Assembly (NCBI RefSeq): GCF_000719775.1
Contig: NZ_JOHR01000002.1
Location: 124,001-188,000, forward strand
DNA from: Streptomyces sp. NRRL F-5135
GTDB taxonomy: Bacteria; Actinomycetota; Actinomycetes; Streptomycetales; Streptomycetaceae
DNA: 64,000 nucleotides
Reading direction: 5' to 3'
Shown: piece by piece, positions 10,392 to 22,608 of the stretch
How the letters are laid out: each line of letters begins with the position of its first letter
Position numbering within the stretch: position 1 is the stretch's first letter
The notes under the pieces: model-generated
What the model was told of the DNA's origin: nothing
What the model saw: only the letters and a program-made list of their open reading frames with translations
Database searches by the model: none
Program-made: the position numbers and the translations under genes

Positions 10392-12991
10392 CCACCGTCA
10401 CCACATCCGCCACCTCCGGCGGCGGCGAGGCCGCGGTGCCACCCGAGGACCTGGTCACGCTGACGATCGACGGCATCGAGATCTCGGTCCCCAAGGGGAC
10501 GCTGGTGATCCGCGCCGCCGAGCAGCTCGGCATCGAGATCCCGCGCTTCTGCGACCACCCGCTCCTCGACCCGGCCGGCGCCTGCCGCCAGTGCATCGTC
10601 GAGGTGGAGGGCCAGCGCAAGCCGATGGCCTCCTGCACCATCACCTGCACCGACGGCATGGTCGTCAAGTCGCAGCTGACGTCGCCGGTCGCCGAGAAGG
10701 CCCAGCGCGGGGTGATGGAGCTGCTGCTCATCAACCACCCGCTGGACTGCCCGGTCTGCGACAAGGGCGGGGAGTGCCCGCTGCAGAACCAGGCGATGCA
10801 GGTCGGCGACCCGGACACCCGCTTCGAGGGCCACAAGCGGACGTTCGCCAAGCCCGTGCCGATCTCCACCCAGGTACTGCTCGACCGCGAGCGGTGCGTG
10901 CTGTGCGCCCGCTGCACCCGCTTCTCCCAGCAGATCGCGGGCGACCCGATGATCGAGCTGGTCGAGCGGGGCGCGCTCCAGCAGGTCGGCACCGGCGAGG
11001 GCGACCCGTTCGAGTCGTACTTCTCCGGCAACACGATCCAGATCTGCCCGGTCGGCGCGCTGACCTCGGCGGCGTACCGCTTCCGCTCCCGCCCCTTCGA
11101 CCTGGTGTCCTCGCCGGGCGTCTGCGAGCACTGCGCGGGCGGCTGCGCGACCCGTACGGACCACCGGCGCGGCAAGGTGATGCGGCGGCTGGCGGCGAAC
11201 GACCCCGAGGTCAACGAGGAATGGCTGTGCGACAAGGGGAGGTTCGCGTTCCGCTACGCCCAGCGGCCGGACCGGCTGACGACCCCGCTCGTACGGAACG
11301 CGGACGGCGTTCTGGAACCGGCGAGCTGGCCCGAGGCGCTCGAGGCGGCGGCGGCCGGCCTGGCGGACGCGCGCGGCCGTGCCGGGGTGCTCGCGGGCGG
11401 CCGGCTGACCGTCGAGGACGCGTACGGGTACGCCAAGTTCGCCCGCGTCGCCCTCGGGACGAACGACGTCGACTTCCGCGCCCGGCCGCACAGCGGCGAG
11501 GAGACGGAGTTCCTGGCGGCGCATGTGGCGGGCCGGGGCCACGACCTGGACGGCACGGGCGTCACGTACACCTCGCTGGGCAAGGCGCCGGCCGTGCTGC
11601 TCGTGGGGCTGGAGTCGGAGGAGGAGGCGCCCGGCGTCTTCCTGCGGCTGCGCAAGGCGTGGCGCAAGCACGGACAGCGGACGTTCGCGGTCGCCCCGTA
11701 CGCGACCCGGGGCCTCGAGAAGGCCGGGGGCACGCTGCTGCCCGCCGCGCCCGGCACCGAGACGGAGTGGCTGGACGCCCTGGCCTCCGGCGCGGGGCCG
11801 ACCGGTGACGGCGACGTGGCCAGGGCCGCGCGGGCACTGCGCGAGCCGGGCGCGGTGATCGCCGTCGGCGAGCGGCTGGCGACGGTTCCGGGCGGGCTGA
11901 CGGCGGCGGCACGGGCCGCCACCGCGACCGGCGCGCGGCTGGTGTGGATCCCGCGCCGGGCCGGTGAGCGCGGCGCGGTGGAGGCGGGCGCGCTCCCGTC
12001 GCTGCTGCCCGGCGGCCGGCCGGCCACCGACCCGCGGGCCCGCGAGGAGGTCGCGGCGCTCTGGGGCGTACGGGAGCTGCCGCAGCGGTACGGGCGGGAC
12101 ACCGGTCAGATCCTGGCCGCCGCCACGACCGGCGAGCTGGCCGCGCTGGTCGTCGCGGGCGTGGAGGTCGCGGACCTGCCGGACCCGGCGGCGGCGCGGG
12201 CCGCGCTGGACTCGGTCGGTTTCCTGGTCTCCCTGGAACTTCGGCCGAGCGAGGTCACCGAGCGGGCGGACGTGGTCTTCCCGGTGGCGGCGGTCGCGGA
12301 GAAGCCGGGCACGTTCCTCAACTGGGAGGGCAGGGCGCGGCCGTTCGAGGCGGCGCTGAAGCCGGAGCAGATGACGCGGCCGGTCGCGCCGGCCGACGCC
12401 CGGGTGCTGCACATGCTGGCGGACGAGCTGGACACGCACTTCGCGCTGCCGGACGTGGCGGCGGTACGGGCGGAGGTGGACCGGCTGGGCCGCTGGGACG
12501 GCCCCCGGGCCGCCGAACCGCTGGAGGTGGCCGTTCCGTTGCCGAGGCCCGGCACCGGCGAGGCGGTCCTCGCGGGCCACCGGCAGCTGCTGGACCAGGG
12601 GCGCCTCCAGGACGGCGACGAGGCGCTGGCGGGCACCCGCCACGCGGCGCTCGCCCGGCTGTCCGCGGCGACGGCCGCCGACACGGGCGTCAAGGACGGC
12701 GACGAGCTGGCGGTGACCGGCCCGGCGGGCACGGTGACGCTGCCGCTGCGGGTGACGCCGATGCCGGACCGGGTGGTCTGGCTGCCGCTGAACTCGCGCG
12801 GCGGCGGGGTCCACGCGGACACGGGCGCGCGCCCGGGGGACGTGGTCCGCGTCGGCCCGGCGGAACCGGCCGCCCCGGCGGACGGCGCCCCGGCGGACGG
12901 CGCCCCGCTGGCCGGCGCCGTACCGCCCACGGCTGCCGGTCCGTCCGAGGCCGCCGGTTCGTCCGACGCGGAACCGGAGGCGCGGCCATGA
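10388..12991 (+). CDS. nuoG: NADH-quinone oxidoreductase subunit G
   Basis: NuoG is the largest peripheral subunit and carries the iron-sulfur wire from NuoE/F toward NuoI. The 867-residue product starts with a ferredoxin-like domain (N1b ligands Cys55, Cys66, Cys69, Cys83), then the His/Cys N5 site around [17 protein letters not shown], the N4 motif CVLCARC...CPVG, and a CEHCAGGC site opening the molybdopterin-oxidoreductase-like domain. The last 45 residues are Ala/Pro/Gly-rich. The start overlaps nuoF (ATGA). Its stop overlaps the ATG of a small bridging ORF rather than nuoH itself. Confidence 0.96.
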
Positions 12992-13149
12992 CCGACCCCC
13001 GTGATCCCCGAGTCGCGTGTGACAGCGGCATCACGTGTGACCACCGCGTCGCGCGTGGCCACCACGTCGCGCGTGACCACCGCACGGTGTGTGTATCTGT
13101 CGTCCGGCCGGGCTACCGGCCCCACCCGGCACCGGAGGTGCGCGCATGA
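12988..13149 (+). CDS. Small repeat-built ORF bridging nuoG and nuoH (53 residues)
   Basis: This frame starts at an ATG overlapping the nuoG stop (ATGA) and ends at a TGA overlapping the nuoH start (ATGA), so it fits the gap exactly. The product begins [14 protein letters not shown] and contains [24 protein letters not shown], four six-residue units from the 18-bp repeats at 13012-13083. I recognise no domain. Its ATGA would be the normal place for nuoH to begin, so the segment may be an in-frame insertion that moved the nuoH start downstream; the frame may then be kept only for translational coupling. A functional peptide is not shown. Confidence 0.45.
   Translation: MTDPRDPRVACDSGITCDHRVARGHHVARDHRTVCVSVVRPGYRPHPAPEVRA
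13012..13083 (+). repeat. Four tandem 18-bp repeats between nuoG and nuoH
   Basis: The unit is close to GTCGCGCGTGACCACCGC; copies begin at 13012, 13030, 13048 and 13066 and differ at a few positions each. Eighteen bp is six codons, so copy number can change without altering the frame of the bridging ORF. Confidence 0.85.
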
Positions 13150-14546
13150 CCGCCCTCGATCGACTCGCGGCGGCCCCGGGGACTGTGCTCGCCGCCGAGG
13201 ACCTGTCGATGTTCGGCCGCGACCCCTGGTGGCTCGTGGCCGTCAAGGCCGTGTTCTGCTTCGCGTTCCTGATGGTGACCGTGCTCTTCGCCATCGTGTG
13301 GGAGCGCAAGGTCGTCGCCTGGATGCAGCTGCGCATCGGCCCCAACCGGCACGGCCCCTGGGGGCTGCTCCAGTCGCTCGCCGACGGCGTCAAACTGATG
13401 CTCAAGGAAGACGTCGTCGTCAAGCGCGCGGACAAGGTCGTCTACATCCTGGCGCCGATCGTCGCCGCCGTACCGGCCTTCATGGCGATCGCCGTGATCC
13501 CGTTCGGCCCGGCGAACAACGAGGTCTCGATCTTCGGGCAGCGCACCACGATGCAACTGACCGACCTGCCGATCGCGATGCTCTACATCCTCGCGGTCGC
13601 CTCCGTCGGGATCTACGGCATCGTCCTCGCCGGCTGGTCGTCCGGGTCGACGTACCCACTGCTCGGCGGCCTCCGCTCGTGCGCGCAGATGATCTCGTAC
13701 GAGATCGCCATGGGCGCCGCCTTCGCCTCCGTCTTCCTCTACTCCGGCTCGATGTCCACCTCGGCGATCGTCGAGGCGCAGGCGGACCGCTGGTACATCC
13801 TGCTGCTGCCCGTCTCCTTCGTCCTCTACATCGTCACGATGGTCGGCGAGACGAACCGCGCGCCCTTCGACATGCCGGAGTCCGAGGGCGACCTGGTCGG
13901 TGGCTTCAACACCGAGTACTCGTCCATCAAGTTCGCGATGTTCATGCTCGCCGAGTACGTCAACATGGTCACGGTCTCGGCCGTCGCGACCACGCTCTTC
14001 CTCGGCGGCTGGCGCGCCCCGTGGCCGGTCTCCACCTTCTGGGAGGGCGCGAACCACGGCTGGTGGCCGATGCTCTGGTTCGTCCTCAAGGTGCAGCTGC
14101 TCCTCTTCTTCTTCATCTGGCTGCGCGGCACACTGCCCCGCGTGCGCTACGACCAGCTGATGAAGCTCGGCTGGAAGGTCCTGATCCCGGTCTCGGTGGT
14201 CTGGCTGATGCTCGTCGCGACCGTACGCGCGCTGCGGAACGAGAACTACGACTTCCAGACGATCGTGCTGTACGTGGCCGGCGCGGTCATCACGCTGCTG
14301 CTGCTCTCCTTCGTCGTCGACATCTTCCGCGACAAGCAGGACAAGGCCGCGGCCGCGCGGGAGCCCGAGCCACCGGCCTTCGACCCGATGGCGGGCGGGT
14401 TCCCCGTGCCGCCGCTGCCCGGGCAGAGCCTGCCGCCCGTACCGCGCAGGCGCCCGCGAGGGGACCGGGAGCTGATTGTCAGTGGCGGGGGCAATACTGT
14501 GAGTGACGGTACCGAGAGTGACGGAAAGGAGGCTGACGGTGTCTGA
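13146..14546 (+). CDS. nuoH: NADH-quinone oxidoreductase subunit H
   Basis: NuoH is the membrane subunit that forms the floor of the quinone tunnel and links quinone reduction to the pumps. The 466-residue product has about eight helices, the [17 protein letters not shown] motif, and the acidic loop [20 protein letters not shown]. The ATG at 13146 has an excellent GGAGGTG site 5 nt upstream. About 80 C-terminal residues after the last helix are charged and Pro-rich, extending to the nuoI overlap. Compare NuoH2, where the acidic loop is weaker. Confidence 0.96.
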   Translation: MTALDRLAAAPGTVLAAEDLSMFGRDPWWLVAVKAVFCFAFLMVTVLFAIVWERKVVAWMQLRIGPNRHGPWGLLQSLADGVKLMLKEDVVVKRADKVVYILAPIVAAVPAFMAIAVIPFGPANNEVSIFGQRTTMQLTDLPIAMLYILAVASVGIYGIVLAGWSSGSTYPLLGGLRSCAQMISYEIAMGAAFASVFLYSGSMSTSAIVEAQADRWYILLLPVSFVLYIVTMVGETNRAPFDMPESEGDLVGGFNTEYSSIKFAMFMLAEYVNMVTVSAVATTLFLGGWRAPWPVSTFWEGANHGWWPMLWFVLKVQLLLFFFIWLRGTLPRVRYDQLMKLGWKVLIPVSVVWLMLVATVRALRNENYDFQTIVLYVAGAVITLLLLSFVVDIFRDKQDKAAAAREPEPPAFDPMAGGFPVPPLPGQSLPPVPRRRPRGDRELIVSGGGNTVSDGTESDGKEADGV

Positions 14547-15180
14547 TTCTTCGCGCGAGGAACCTCGCGCCCCCCGGAATCCGGTGGCCGGCTTCGGCGT
14601 GACCTTCAAGGCCATGTTCAAGAAGCGGCTGACCGAGCAGTATCCGGAGCAGCAGAAGGTGACGGCTCCCCGCTTCCACGGCCGGCATCAGCTGAACCGG
14701 CATCCGGACGGCCTGGAGAAGTGCATCGGCTGTGAGCTGTGCGCCTGGGCGTGCCCGGCCGACGCGATCTACGTGGAGGGCGCGGACAACACGGACGAGG
14801 AGCGCTACTCCCCGGGAGAGCGGTACGGCCGTGTGTACCAGATCAATTACGCGCGCTGCATCCTCTGCGGCCTGTGCATCGAGGCGTGCCCGACCCGGGC
14901 GCTGACGATGACCAACGACTTCGATCTGGCCGACAGCTCCCGCGAGAACCTCATTTACACCAAGGAGGAGCTGCTCGCGGGTCTGGAGGACGGCATGGTC
15001 GACTCGCCGCACGCGATCTACCCGGGCATGGACGAGCAGGACTACTACCGGGGCCTGATCACGGAGGCCGCGCCGGGCACGGTCCGGCAGACGGCCGTCA
15101 CCAAGGGCGAGAAGCCGCAGGAGGGCGCTTCGGACTTCGGTCCGGAGGAGCCCGCGTCGCGGAAGGTGGTCGGTAAATGA
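14539..15180 (+). CDS. nuoI: NADH-quinone oxidoreductase subunit I
   Basis: NuoI bridges NuoG to NuoB with two [4Fe-4S] clusters (N6a and N6b). The 213-residue product has both ferredoxin motifs: [12 protein letters not shown] with Cys62, 65, 68 and 72, and [12 protein letters not shown] with Cys107, 110, 113 and 117. The GTG at 14539 has AAAGGAGG about 6 nt upstream and overlaps the nuoH end by 8 nt; the frame is open 12 codons further back. The stop overlaps the nuoJ ATG. Confidence 0.96.
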   Translation: MSDSSREEPRAPRNPVAGFGVTFKAMFKKRLTEQYPEQQKVTAPRFHGRHQLNRHPDGLEKCIGCELCAWACPADAIYVEGADNTDEERYSPGERYGRVYQINYARCILCGLCIEACPTRALTMTNDFDLADSSRENLIYTKEELLAGLEDGMVDSPHAIYPGMDEQDYYRGLITEAAPGTVRQTAVTKGEKPQEGASDFGPEEPASRKVVGK

Positions 15181-16202
15181 TCGCGCTCGCGGGCTCGTTG
15201 GCGGCGGCGGCCTCGTCCGCCGCCGCCCCCACGGCCGCCGCCCCCTCCTCTCTTTCCTCGTCTCTCTCCACCTCTTTCCATTCGTCCCTCACCTCGTCCC
15301 TCACCTCCGTCGCGGCGTCCACGACCTCGACCGGGGAGGCCGTGCAGTTCTGGATCCTCGGGACGGTCGCCGTCCTCGGCGCGCTCGGCACGATCCTGAT
15401 GAAGCGAGCCGTGCACAGCGCGCTGTGCCTGGCCGGGACGATGATCGTCCTGGCCGTTTTCTATCTGGCCAACGGGGCGTATTTCCTGGGCGTCGTCCAG
15501 GTCGTCGTCTACACCGGCGCGATCATGATGCTGTTCCTCTTCGTCGTGATGCTGGTCGGTGTCACCGCCGCCGACTCCCTCAAGGAGACGATCAAGGGCC
15601 AGCGCTGGCTGGCGGCCCTGTGCGGGGTCGGCTTCGGCGTGCTGCTGATCGCCGGTATCGGCCATGCCTCGCTGAACTCCTTCAACGGGCTGGGCCAGGC
15701 CAACGCGGGCGGGAACGTGCAGGGCCTGGCCGCCCTGATCTTCACGAAGTACGTGTTCGCCTTCGAGATCACCGGCGCCCTGCTGATCACGGCGGCCGTC
15801 GGCGCGATGGTGCTCACCCACCGCGAGCGCACCGAACGGCTCAAGACGCAGCGCGAGTTGGCGCAGGAGCGCGTCCGCGCCGGCGTCCAGCTGCCGCCGC
15901 TGCCGGCCCCCGGCGTCTACGCCCGGCACAACGCGGTGGACATCGCGGGCCTGCTCCCCGACGGCACGCCCTCCGAGCTGACGGTCAACAAGACGCTGAA
16001 GGGCCGCGGCCAGATCCGCGACGTGTCGAACGAGGCCATCGCGGACCTGCGGGCACTGGAGCAGCGCTCCAACGAGCGGCTCGGCCGCGCCGGCCGCGCG
16101 GGCGGCGGTGCGGGTCGTCCGGGCGGCGGTCCCGCCGGCGGTTCGGCCGGCGGTTCGGCCGGCGGTTCGGTCCGGGACAAGGGGGAGGAGATCAAGCGAT
16201 GA
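15177..16202 (+). CDS. nuoJ: NADH-quinone oxidoreductase subunit J
   Basis: NuoJ is a five-helix membrane subunit next to NuoK and NuoH; its third helix, with the [19 protein letters not shown] stretch, holds the pi-bulge involved in gating. The product is 341 residues, longer than the core. About 55 N-terminal residues are almost only Ser, Ala, Thr and Leu, and about 110 C-terminal residues are hydrophilic, ending in GGSA repeats from a 12-bp tandem repeat (16137-16172). Both ends overlap neighbours by 4 nt. The core is conserved; the tails look like low-complexity growth. Confidence 0.94.
   Translation: MIALAGSLAAAASSAAAPTAAAPSSLSSSLSTSFHSSLTSSLTSVAASTTSTGEAVQFWILGTVAVLGALGTILMKRAVHSALCLAGTMIVLAVFYLANGAYFLGVVQVVVYTGAIMMLFLFVVMLVGVTAADSLKETIKGQRWLAALCGVGFGVLLIAGIGHASLNSFNGLGQANAGGNVQGLAALIFTKYVFAFEITGALLITAAVGAMVLTHRERTERLKTQRELAQERVRAGVQLPPLPAPGVYARHNAVDIAGLLPDGTPSELTVNKTLKGRGQIRDVSNEAIADLRALEQRSNERLGRAGRAGGGAGRPGGGPAGGSAGGSAGGSVRDKGEEIKR
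16137..16172 (+). repeat. 12-bp tandem repeat in the nuoJ 3' end
   Basis: Three copies of GGCGGTTCGGCC, the last with one change, encode Gly-Gly-Ser-Ala units in the cytoplasmic tail of NuoJ. The period keeps the reading frame. Confidence 0.8.
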
Positions 16203-16498
16203 ACCCGGTCTACTACCTCTATCTCGCGTCCCTGCTCTTCACCATCGGCGCCGCCGGGGTGCTGATCCGGCGCAACGCGATCGTGCTGTTCATGTGCGTC
16301 GAGCTGATGCTCAACGCGTGCAACCTCGCGTTCGTCACCTTCGCCCGGATGCACGGCAATCTCGACGGCCAGATCATCGCGTTCTTCACGATGGTCGTCG
16401 CCGCGGCGGAGGTCGTCGTCGGGCTGGCGATCATCGTGTCCGTGTTCCGTTCCCGCCACTCGGCCTCGGTCGACGACGCCAGCCTGATGAAGCTCTGA
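16199..16498 (+). CDS. nuoK: NADH-quinone oxidoreductase subunit K
   Basis: NuoK is a small three-helix membrane subunit related to MrpC. The 99-residue product has the two conserved membrane glutamates, in [11 protein letters not shown] and in [11 protein letters not shown]. Its ATG overlaps the nuoJ stop as ATGA. A 13-nt gap precedes nuoL. Confidence 0.96.
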   Translation: MNPVYYLYLASLLFTIGAAGVLIRRNAIVLFMCVELMLNACNLAFVTFARMHGNLDGQIIAFFTMVVAAAEVVVGLAIIVSVFRSRHSASVDDASLMKL

Positions 16499-16511
16499 GG
16501 GGCGCTGAATC

Positions 16512-18458
<1,947 letters not shown>

Positions 18459-18465
18459 GGCCGAG

Positions 18466-20070
18466 ATGTCCTTCCCTCTCCTGACGGCGACGGCGGCCCT
18501 GCCCGCTCTCGGCGCGATCGCCACGGCGGCCGTCCCGGCCGCCCGGCGCACCGCGGCCAAATGGCTGGCACTGCTGTTCTCGCTGGGCACGCTCGCGCTG
18601 GCCGTCGTCGCGCTGGTGCGCTTCGAGCCCGGCGGCGCCCGCTACCAGCTCACCGAATCGCATGCCTGGATCGCGGAGTTCGGGGTGCGCTACGAACTGG
18701 GCGTGGACGGCATCGGGGTGTCGCTGCTCGCGCTGACCGCCCTGCTGGTCCCGTTCGTGATCCTGGCGGGCTGGCACGACGCCGACCCGCTGGAAGACGC
18801 GCGTCCCAATCGCCGCTGGCGGCCCACCCAGGGTTTCTTCGCGCTGATCCTTGCGGTCGAGGCGATGGTGATCCTCTCCTTCGAGGCCACCGACGTCTTC
18901 CTCTTCTACATCCTCTTCGAAGCCATGCTCATCCCGATGTACTTCCTCATCGGCGGCTTCGGGGACCGGGCGGCACCCGCTCAGTTCGCCGCGAAAGCGG
19001 CGGGCGCCGGGGACGAGGCGGCGGCCACCCAACGGTCGTACGCGGCCGTGAAGTTCCTGCTCTACAACCTGGCCGGCGGCCTGATCATGCTGGCCGCCGT
19101 CATCGGCCTCTATGTCGTCGCCGGCACCTTCTCGCTCACCGAGATCGCCGAGGCGCGGGCGAACGGGTCCCTGTCGATGGCGACGAACACGGAGCGGCTG
19201 CTGTTCCTCGGCTTCTTCTTCGCGTTCGCCGTGAAGGCCCCGCTGTGGCCGCTGCACACCTGGCTGCCCAACGCCATGGGCGAGGCCACCGCGCCCGTCG
19301 CCGTCCTGATCACGGCGGTGGTCGACAAGGTCGGCACGTTCGCGATGCTGCGCTTCTGCCTCCAGCTCTTCCCCGAGGCGTCGAAGTGGGCCACGCCGGC
19401 GATCCTCGTGCTGGCGCTGATCAGCATCGTGTACGGGGCGCTGCTCGCGGTCGGCCAGCGCGACATGAAGCGCCTGATCGCCTATGCGTCGATCTCGCAC
19501 TTCGGCTTCATCATCATGGGCATCTTCGCGATGACCAGCCAGGGCCAGTCCGGCGCCACGCTCTACATGATCAACCACGGGATCTCGACGGCCGCGCTGA
19601 TGCTGGTGGCGGGCTTCCTGATCAGCCGGCGCGGCTCGCGTCTGATCGCGGACTACGGCGGGGTGCAGAAGGTGGCGCCGGTCCTCGCGGGCACGTTCCT
19701 GATCGGTGGTCTCGCCACGCTCTCGCTGCCGGGGCTCTCCCCGTTCGTGAGTGAATTCCTGGTCCTGGTCGGCACGTTCAGCAGGTATCCGGTGATCGGC
19801 GTCATCGCCACCCTCGGGATAGTGCTCGCGGCGCTCTACGTCCTGGTCCTCTACCAGCGCACGATGACGGGCCCGGTGAAGGCCGAGATCAGGACCATGC
19901 CGGACCTGAGGGTCAGGGAGCTGGTGGTGGTCGCCCCGCTGATCGCGCTGCTCCTGTTCCTGGGGGTCTATCCCAAGCCGCTCACCCAGATCGTCGATCC
20001 GGCGGTCGAGCACACGCTGTCCGACGTGCAGAAGACCGACCCCAAGCCCGAGGTGGAGGCCGCCCGGTGA
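18466..20070 (+). CDS. nuoM: NADH-quinone oxidoreductase subunit M
   Basis: NuoM is the middle antiporter-like pump subunit. The 534-residue product has the conserved glutamate in LFEAMLIPMYFLIG, the lysine in FAVKAPLWPLHTWLPNA, and the GEATAPVAVLITAVVDKVG segment. A Gln/Ala insert lies near residue 180. It starts at the ATG 7 nt after nuoL and overlaps nuoN by 4 nt. Confidence 0.96.
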   Translation: MSFPLLTATAALPALGAIATAAVPAARRTAAKWLALLFSLGTLALAVVALVRFEPGGARYQLTESHAWIAEFGVRYELGVDGIGVSLLALTALLVPFVILAGWHDADPLEDARPNRRWRPTQGFFALILAVEAMVILSFEATDVFLFYILFEAMLIPMYFLIGGFGDRAAPAQFAAKAAGAGDEAAATQRSYAAVKFLLYNLAGGLIMLAAVIGLYVVAGTFSLTEIAEARANGSLSMATNTERLLFLGFFFAFAVKAPLWPLHTWLPNAMGEATAPVAVLITAVVDKVGTFAMLRFCLQLFPEASKWATPAILVLALISIVYGALLAVGQRDMKRLIAYASISHFGFIIMGIFAMTSQGQSGATLYMINHGISTAALMLVAGFLISRRGSRLIADYGGVQKVAPVLAGTFLIGGLATLSLPGLSPFVSEFLVLVGTFSRYPVIGVIATLGIVLAALYVLVLYQRTMTGPVKAEIRTMPDLRVRELVVVAPLIALLLFLGVYPKPLTQIVDPAVEHTLSDVQKTDPKPEVEAAR

Positions 20071-21737
20071 GTGTGACAGCCGTCCACAGCCTGTGGACAA
20101 CGACGGCGGCCCCAGGCTCCCCTGGAGTGCCGGCCATCGACAGGATCCCGGCCCCGACCATCGAATACGCCCAGCTGGCACCCGTACTGATCGTGGTGGG
20201 CGCCGCAGTCCTGGGGATCCTGGTCGAGGCGTTCGTGCCCCGGAAGGGGCGGTACCACGCACAGCTGTTCCTCTCCGTCGTGGCGCTGGCCGCCGCCTTC
20301 GCGGCGGTGGTCGCCCTCGCGGCCGGCGGGTACGGCACGACGAAGAAGCACATCGCCGCGATGGGCGCCATCGCCATGGACGGCCCGACGCTCTTCCTCC
20401 AGGGCACGATCCTGCTGGCGTCGATCGTCGCCGTGTTCACCTTCGCCGAGCGCCGGCTCGACCCGGAGGCGCACGGCAACCGCGTCGACTCGTTCGTCGC
20501 GCAGGCCGCGGCCGTACCCGGCGGCGAAGGGGAGAAGGCCGCGGTCAAGGCTGGTCTGACCACCACCGAGGTCTTCCCGCTCGCCCTGTTCGCGGTGGCC
20601 GGCATGCTGGTCTTCCCGGCGGCCAACGACCTGCTGACGCTCTTCATCGCGCTGGAGGTCCTCTCGCTCCCGCTCTACCTCCTGTGCGCGCTGGCCCGCC
20701 GCAAGCGGCTGATGTCGCAGGAGGCCGCGGTCAAGTACTTCCTGCTGGGCGCGTTCTCCTCGGCGTTCCTGCTGTTCGGGATCGCCCTGCTGTACGGGTA
20801 CGCGGGCTCCGTCTCGTACGCCCGGATCGCCGAGGTCATCGGCGGCTCGGTGCAGAGCGTCGACCCGGCGCTCGCCGACACCATGGGCAATGACGCGCTG
20901 CTGCTGATCGGTGCCGCCCTGATCCTGATGGGCCTGCTGTTCAAGGTCGGCGCGGTGCCCTTCCACATGTGGACCCCGGACGTCTACCAGGGCGCGCCCA
21001 CCCCGGTCACCGGCTTCATGGCCGCGGCGACCAAGGTGGCGGCCTTCGGCGCGCTGCTCCGGCTGCTGTATGTCGTCCTGCCGGGCCTGCGCTGGGACTG
21101 GCGGCCGGTGATGTGGGCGGTGGTCATCGTCACCATGCTCGGCGGCGCGATCGTCGCGATCACCCAGACGGACATCAAGCGGCTCCTGGCGTACTCCTCG
21201 ATCGCGCACGCCGGGTTCATCCTGGCGGGCGTGATCGCGGCGACGCCCGACGGGGTCTCGTCCGTCCTCTTCTACCTGGCGGCGTACTCCTTCGTGACGA
21301 TCGGCGCGTTCGCGGTCGTCACGCTGGTGCGCGACGCGGGCGGCGAGGCGACCCACCTGTCCAAGTGGGCCGGCCTCGGCCGCCGTTCGCCGCTGGTGGC
21401 GGCGGTCTTCGCGGTCTTCCTGCTCGCCTTCGCCGGTATCCCGCTCACCTCCGGCTTCTCCGGCAAGTTCGCGGTCTTCAAGGCGGCGGCGGACGGCGGC
21501 GCGGGCGTGCTGGTGGTGGTCGGTGTGATCGCCTCGGCCATCGCGGCGTTCTTCTACATCCGGGTCATCGTGCTGATGTTCTTCAGCGAGCCGAAGCCGG
21601 AGGGCCCGACGGTCGCGGTGCCGTCGGCGCTGACGACGGCGGCGATCGGCGTGGGCGTCGTGGTCACGCTGGTGCTGGGAGTGGCGCCGCAGTACTTCCT
21701 GGAACTGGCGGGGCAGGCGGGAGGCTTCGTGCGGTAG
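20067..21737 (+). CDS. nuoN: NADH-quinone oxidoreductase subunit N
   Basis: NuoN is the antiporter-like subunit nearest the quinone module and ends the operon. The 556-residue product has ALEVLSLPLYLLCAL with the conserved glutamate, FKVGAVPFHMWTPDVYQGAPTP with the conserved lysine, and a C-terminal FFYIRVIVLMFF helix. The GTG start overlaps the nuoM stop. The stop codon lies in a hexamer repeat that supplies five in-frame TAG codons, and a strong hairpin follows. Confidence 0.96.
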   Translation: MSVTAVHSLWTTTAAPGSPGVPAIDRIPAPTIEYAQLAPVLIVVGAAVLGILVEAFVPRKGRYHAQLFLSVVALAAAFAAVVALAAGGYGTTKKHIAAMGAIAMDGPTLFLQGTILLASIVAVFTFAERRLDPEAHGNRVDSFVAQAAAVPGGEGEKAAVKAGLTTTEVFPLALFAVAGMLVFPAANDLLTLFIALEVLSLPLYLLCALARRKRLMSQEAAVKYFLLGAFSSAFLLFGIALLYGYAGSVSYARIAEVIGGSVQSVDPALADTMGNDALLLIGAALILMGLLFKVGAVPFHMWTPDVYQGAPTPVTGFMAAATKVAAFGALLRLLYVVLPGLRWDWRPVMWAVVIVTMLGGAIVAITQTDIKRLLAYSSIAHAGFILAGVIAATPDGVSSVLFYLAAYSFVTIGAFAVVTLVRDAGGEATHLSKWAGLGRRSPLVAAVFAVFLLAFAGIPLTSGFSGKFAVFKAAADGGAGVLVVVGVIASAIAAFFYIRVIVLMFFSEPKPEGPTVAVPSALTTAAIGVGVVVTLVLGVAPQYFLELAGQAGGFVR

Positions 21738-21762
21738 CCGTAGCCGTAGCCGTAGCCGTAGC
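21734..21762 (+). repeat. Hexamer repeat GTAGCC spanning the nuoN stop
   Basis: Almost five copies of GTAGCC begin at 21734. In the nuoN frame each copy reads as a TAG, giving five stops at every second codon. Confidence 0.9.
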
Positions 21763-21798
21763 GGGCCGTGGTGTGGGCCCACGCTCGTGGACGCGGTC

Positions 21799-21832
21799 GG
21801 TGTCCGGTGCCCCGGGGGAGGGGCCGGACACC
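21799..21832. terminator. Bidirectional terminator between nuoN and the Uma2 gene
   Basis: GGTGTCCGG (21799-21807) pairs perfectly with CCGGACACC (21824-21832), and the stem continues with CCCC/GGGG across a 2-nt bulge. It sits between the convergent 3' ends of nuoN and the Uma2-family gene. Confidence 0.75.
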
Positions 21833-21847
21833 GCCTGCGTCTGGGGG

Positions 21848-22474
21848 TTACAGGTCGTCTGTGAAGTCCGGGCGCGGCATGATCGCTGTGAGGTCCAGGT
21901 CCATCGGAAGGGGGGACGAGACCTTCATACGGTCGCGGAAGATGCCCGTGGCGACGTAGACACCCGTGGCCGGCTCCAGCTCGAAGACGTAGACCACGGC
22001 ATTGCCGGTTCCGTCGTTCTCCACCCGCCAGTAATGCTGGATCCTGGCCCGAGCGTATTTGAGCGGCTTGCTCATCCGATCGCGGGAGATTGAATCCCTG
22101 GAGACCACTTCGACGGCAAGCAGCACGGTCTCGGCCGGAATCCGGGTCTGCTCGTGTGCGAGCAGAACCTTCGCGTCACAGAGGATGACATCCGGTTCCG
22201 GTCGGTTCTGCTCGTCGATGTCGATGGTGAACTCGCGGAGAACGAGCAGGTCCGAAGGTGCGACGGACTTGAGCTGCCACTTGAAGAAGTCGACCGCCTC
22301 CTCATGGAAAAACGTCTGCGGACTCACGAAAACAAGGCTCCCGTCGATCAGCTCCGTGTGCGGAGGCAGGTCCGGAAGCTGGTCCAGGTGATCGGCTGTC
22401 CAACCGCCCGCGGGCGGGATCGGCCACCTGGGAATGGAGGCATCGGGCTGGGTTGCCTCGGGGTCGACGCTCAT
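21848..22474 (-). CDS. Uma2-family protein (PD-(D/E)XK-like fold)
   Basis: This 208-residue protein belongs to the Uma2 (DUF820) family, which has a restriction-endonuclease-like fold and is abundant in Streptomyces and cyanobacteria; its biological role is unknown. The nuclease-like core is visible as NRPEPDVILCD followed by AVEVVSRDS, the D...E-x-V arrangement of the family. The start at 22474 is supported by GGGAG 5 nt upstream and by the Trp/Pro-rich N-terminus of close relatives; the frame stays open to 22612. It is a single gene facing the nuo operon end-on, with no restriction or toxin partner. Confidence 0.85.
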   Translation of the reverse strand: MSVDPEATQPDASIPRWPIPPAGGWTADHLDQLPDLPPHTELIDGSLVFVSPQTFFHEEAVDFFKWQLKSVAPSDLLVLREFTIDIDEQNRPEPDVILCDAKVLLAHEQTRIPAETVLLAVEVVSRDSISRDRMSKPLKYARARIQHYWRVENDGTGNAVVYVFELEPATGVYVATGIFRDRMKVSSPLPMDLDLTAIMPRPDFTDDL

Positions 22475-22608
22475 TAGTGCTCCCATGTGACGGAGTCTCG
22501 CGAGTAAACCCAGCGTAACCGCCGGATACGGGATAAAACCCATACGCACGAGTGATCGGATCGCGTGGCGTCGACGCGCCCGACGGCGGTGGCGGCGAGG
22601 GCGACGGC

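Noticed and set aside
21848..22474. Uma2-family gene as a toxin-antitoxin or restriction module
   Set aside because: There is no partner gene, methyltransferase or small antitoxin next to it; the family is scattered as single genes in Streptomyces.
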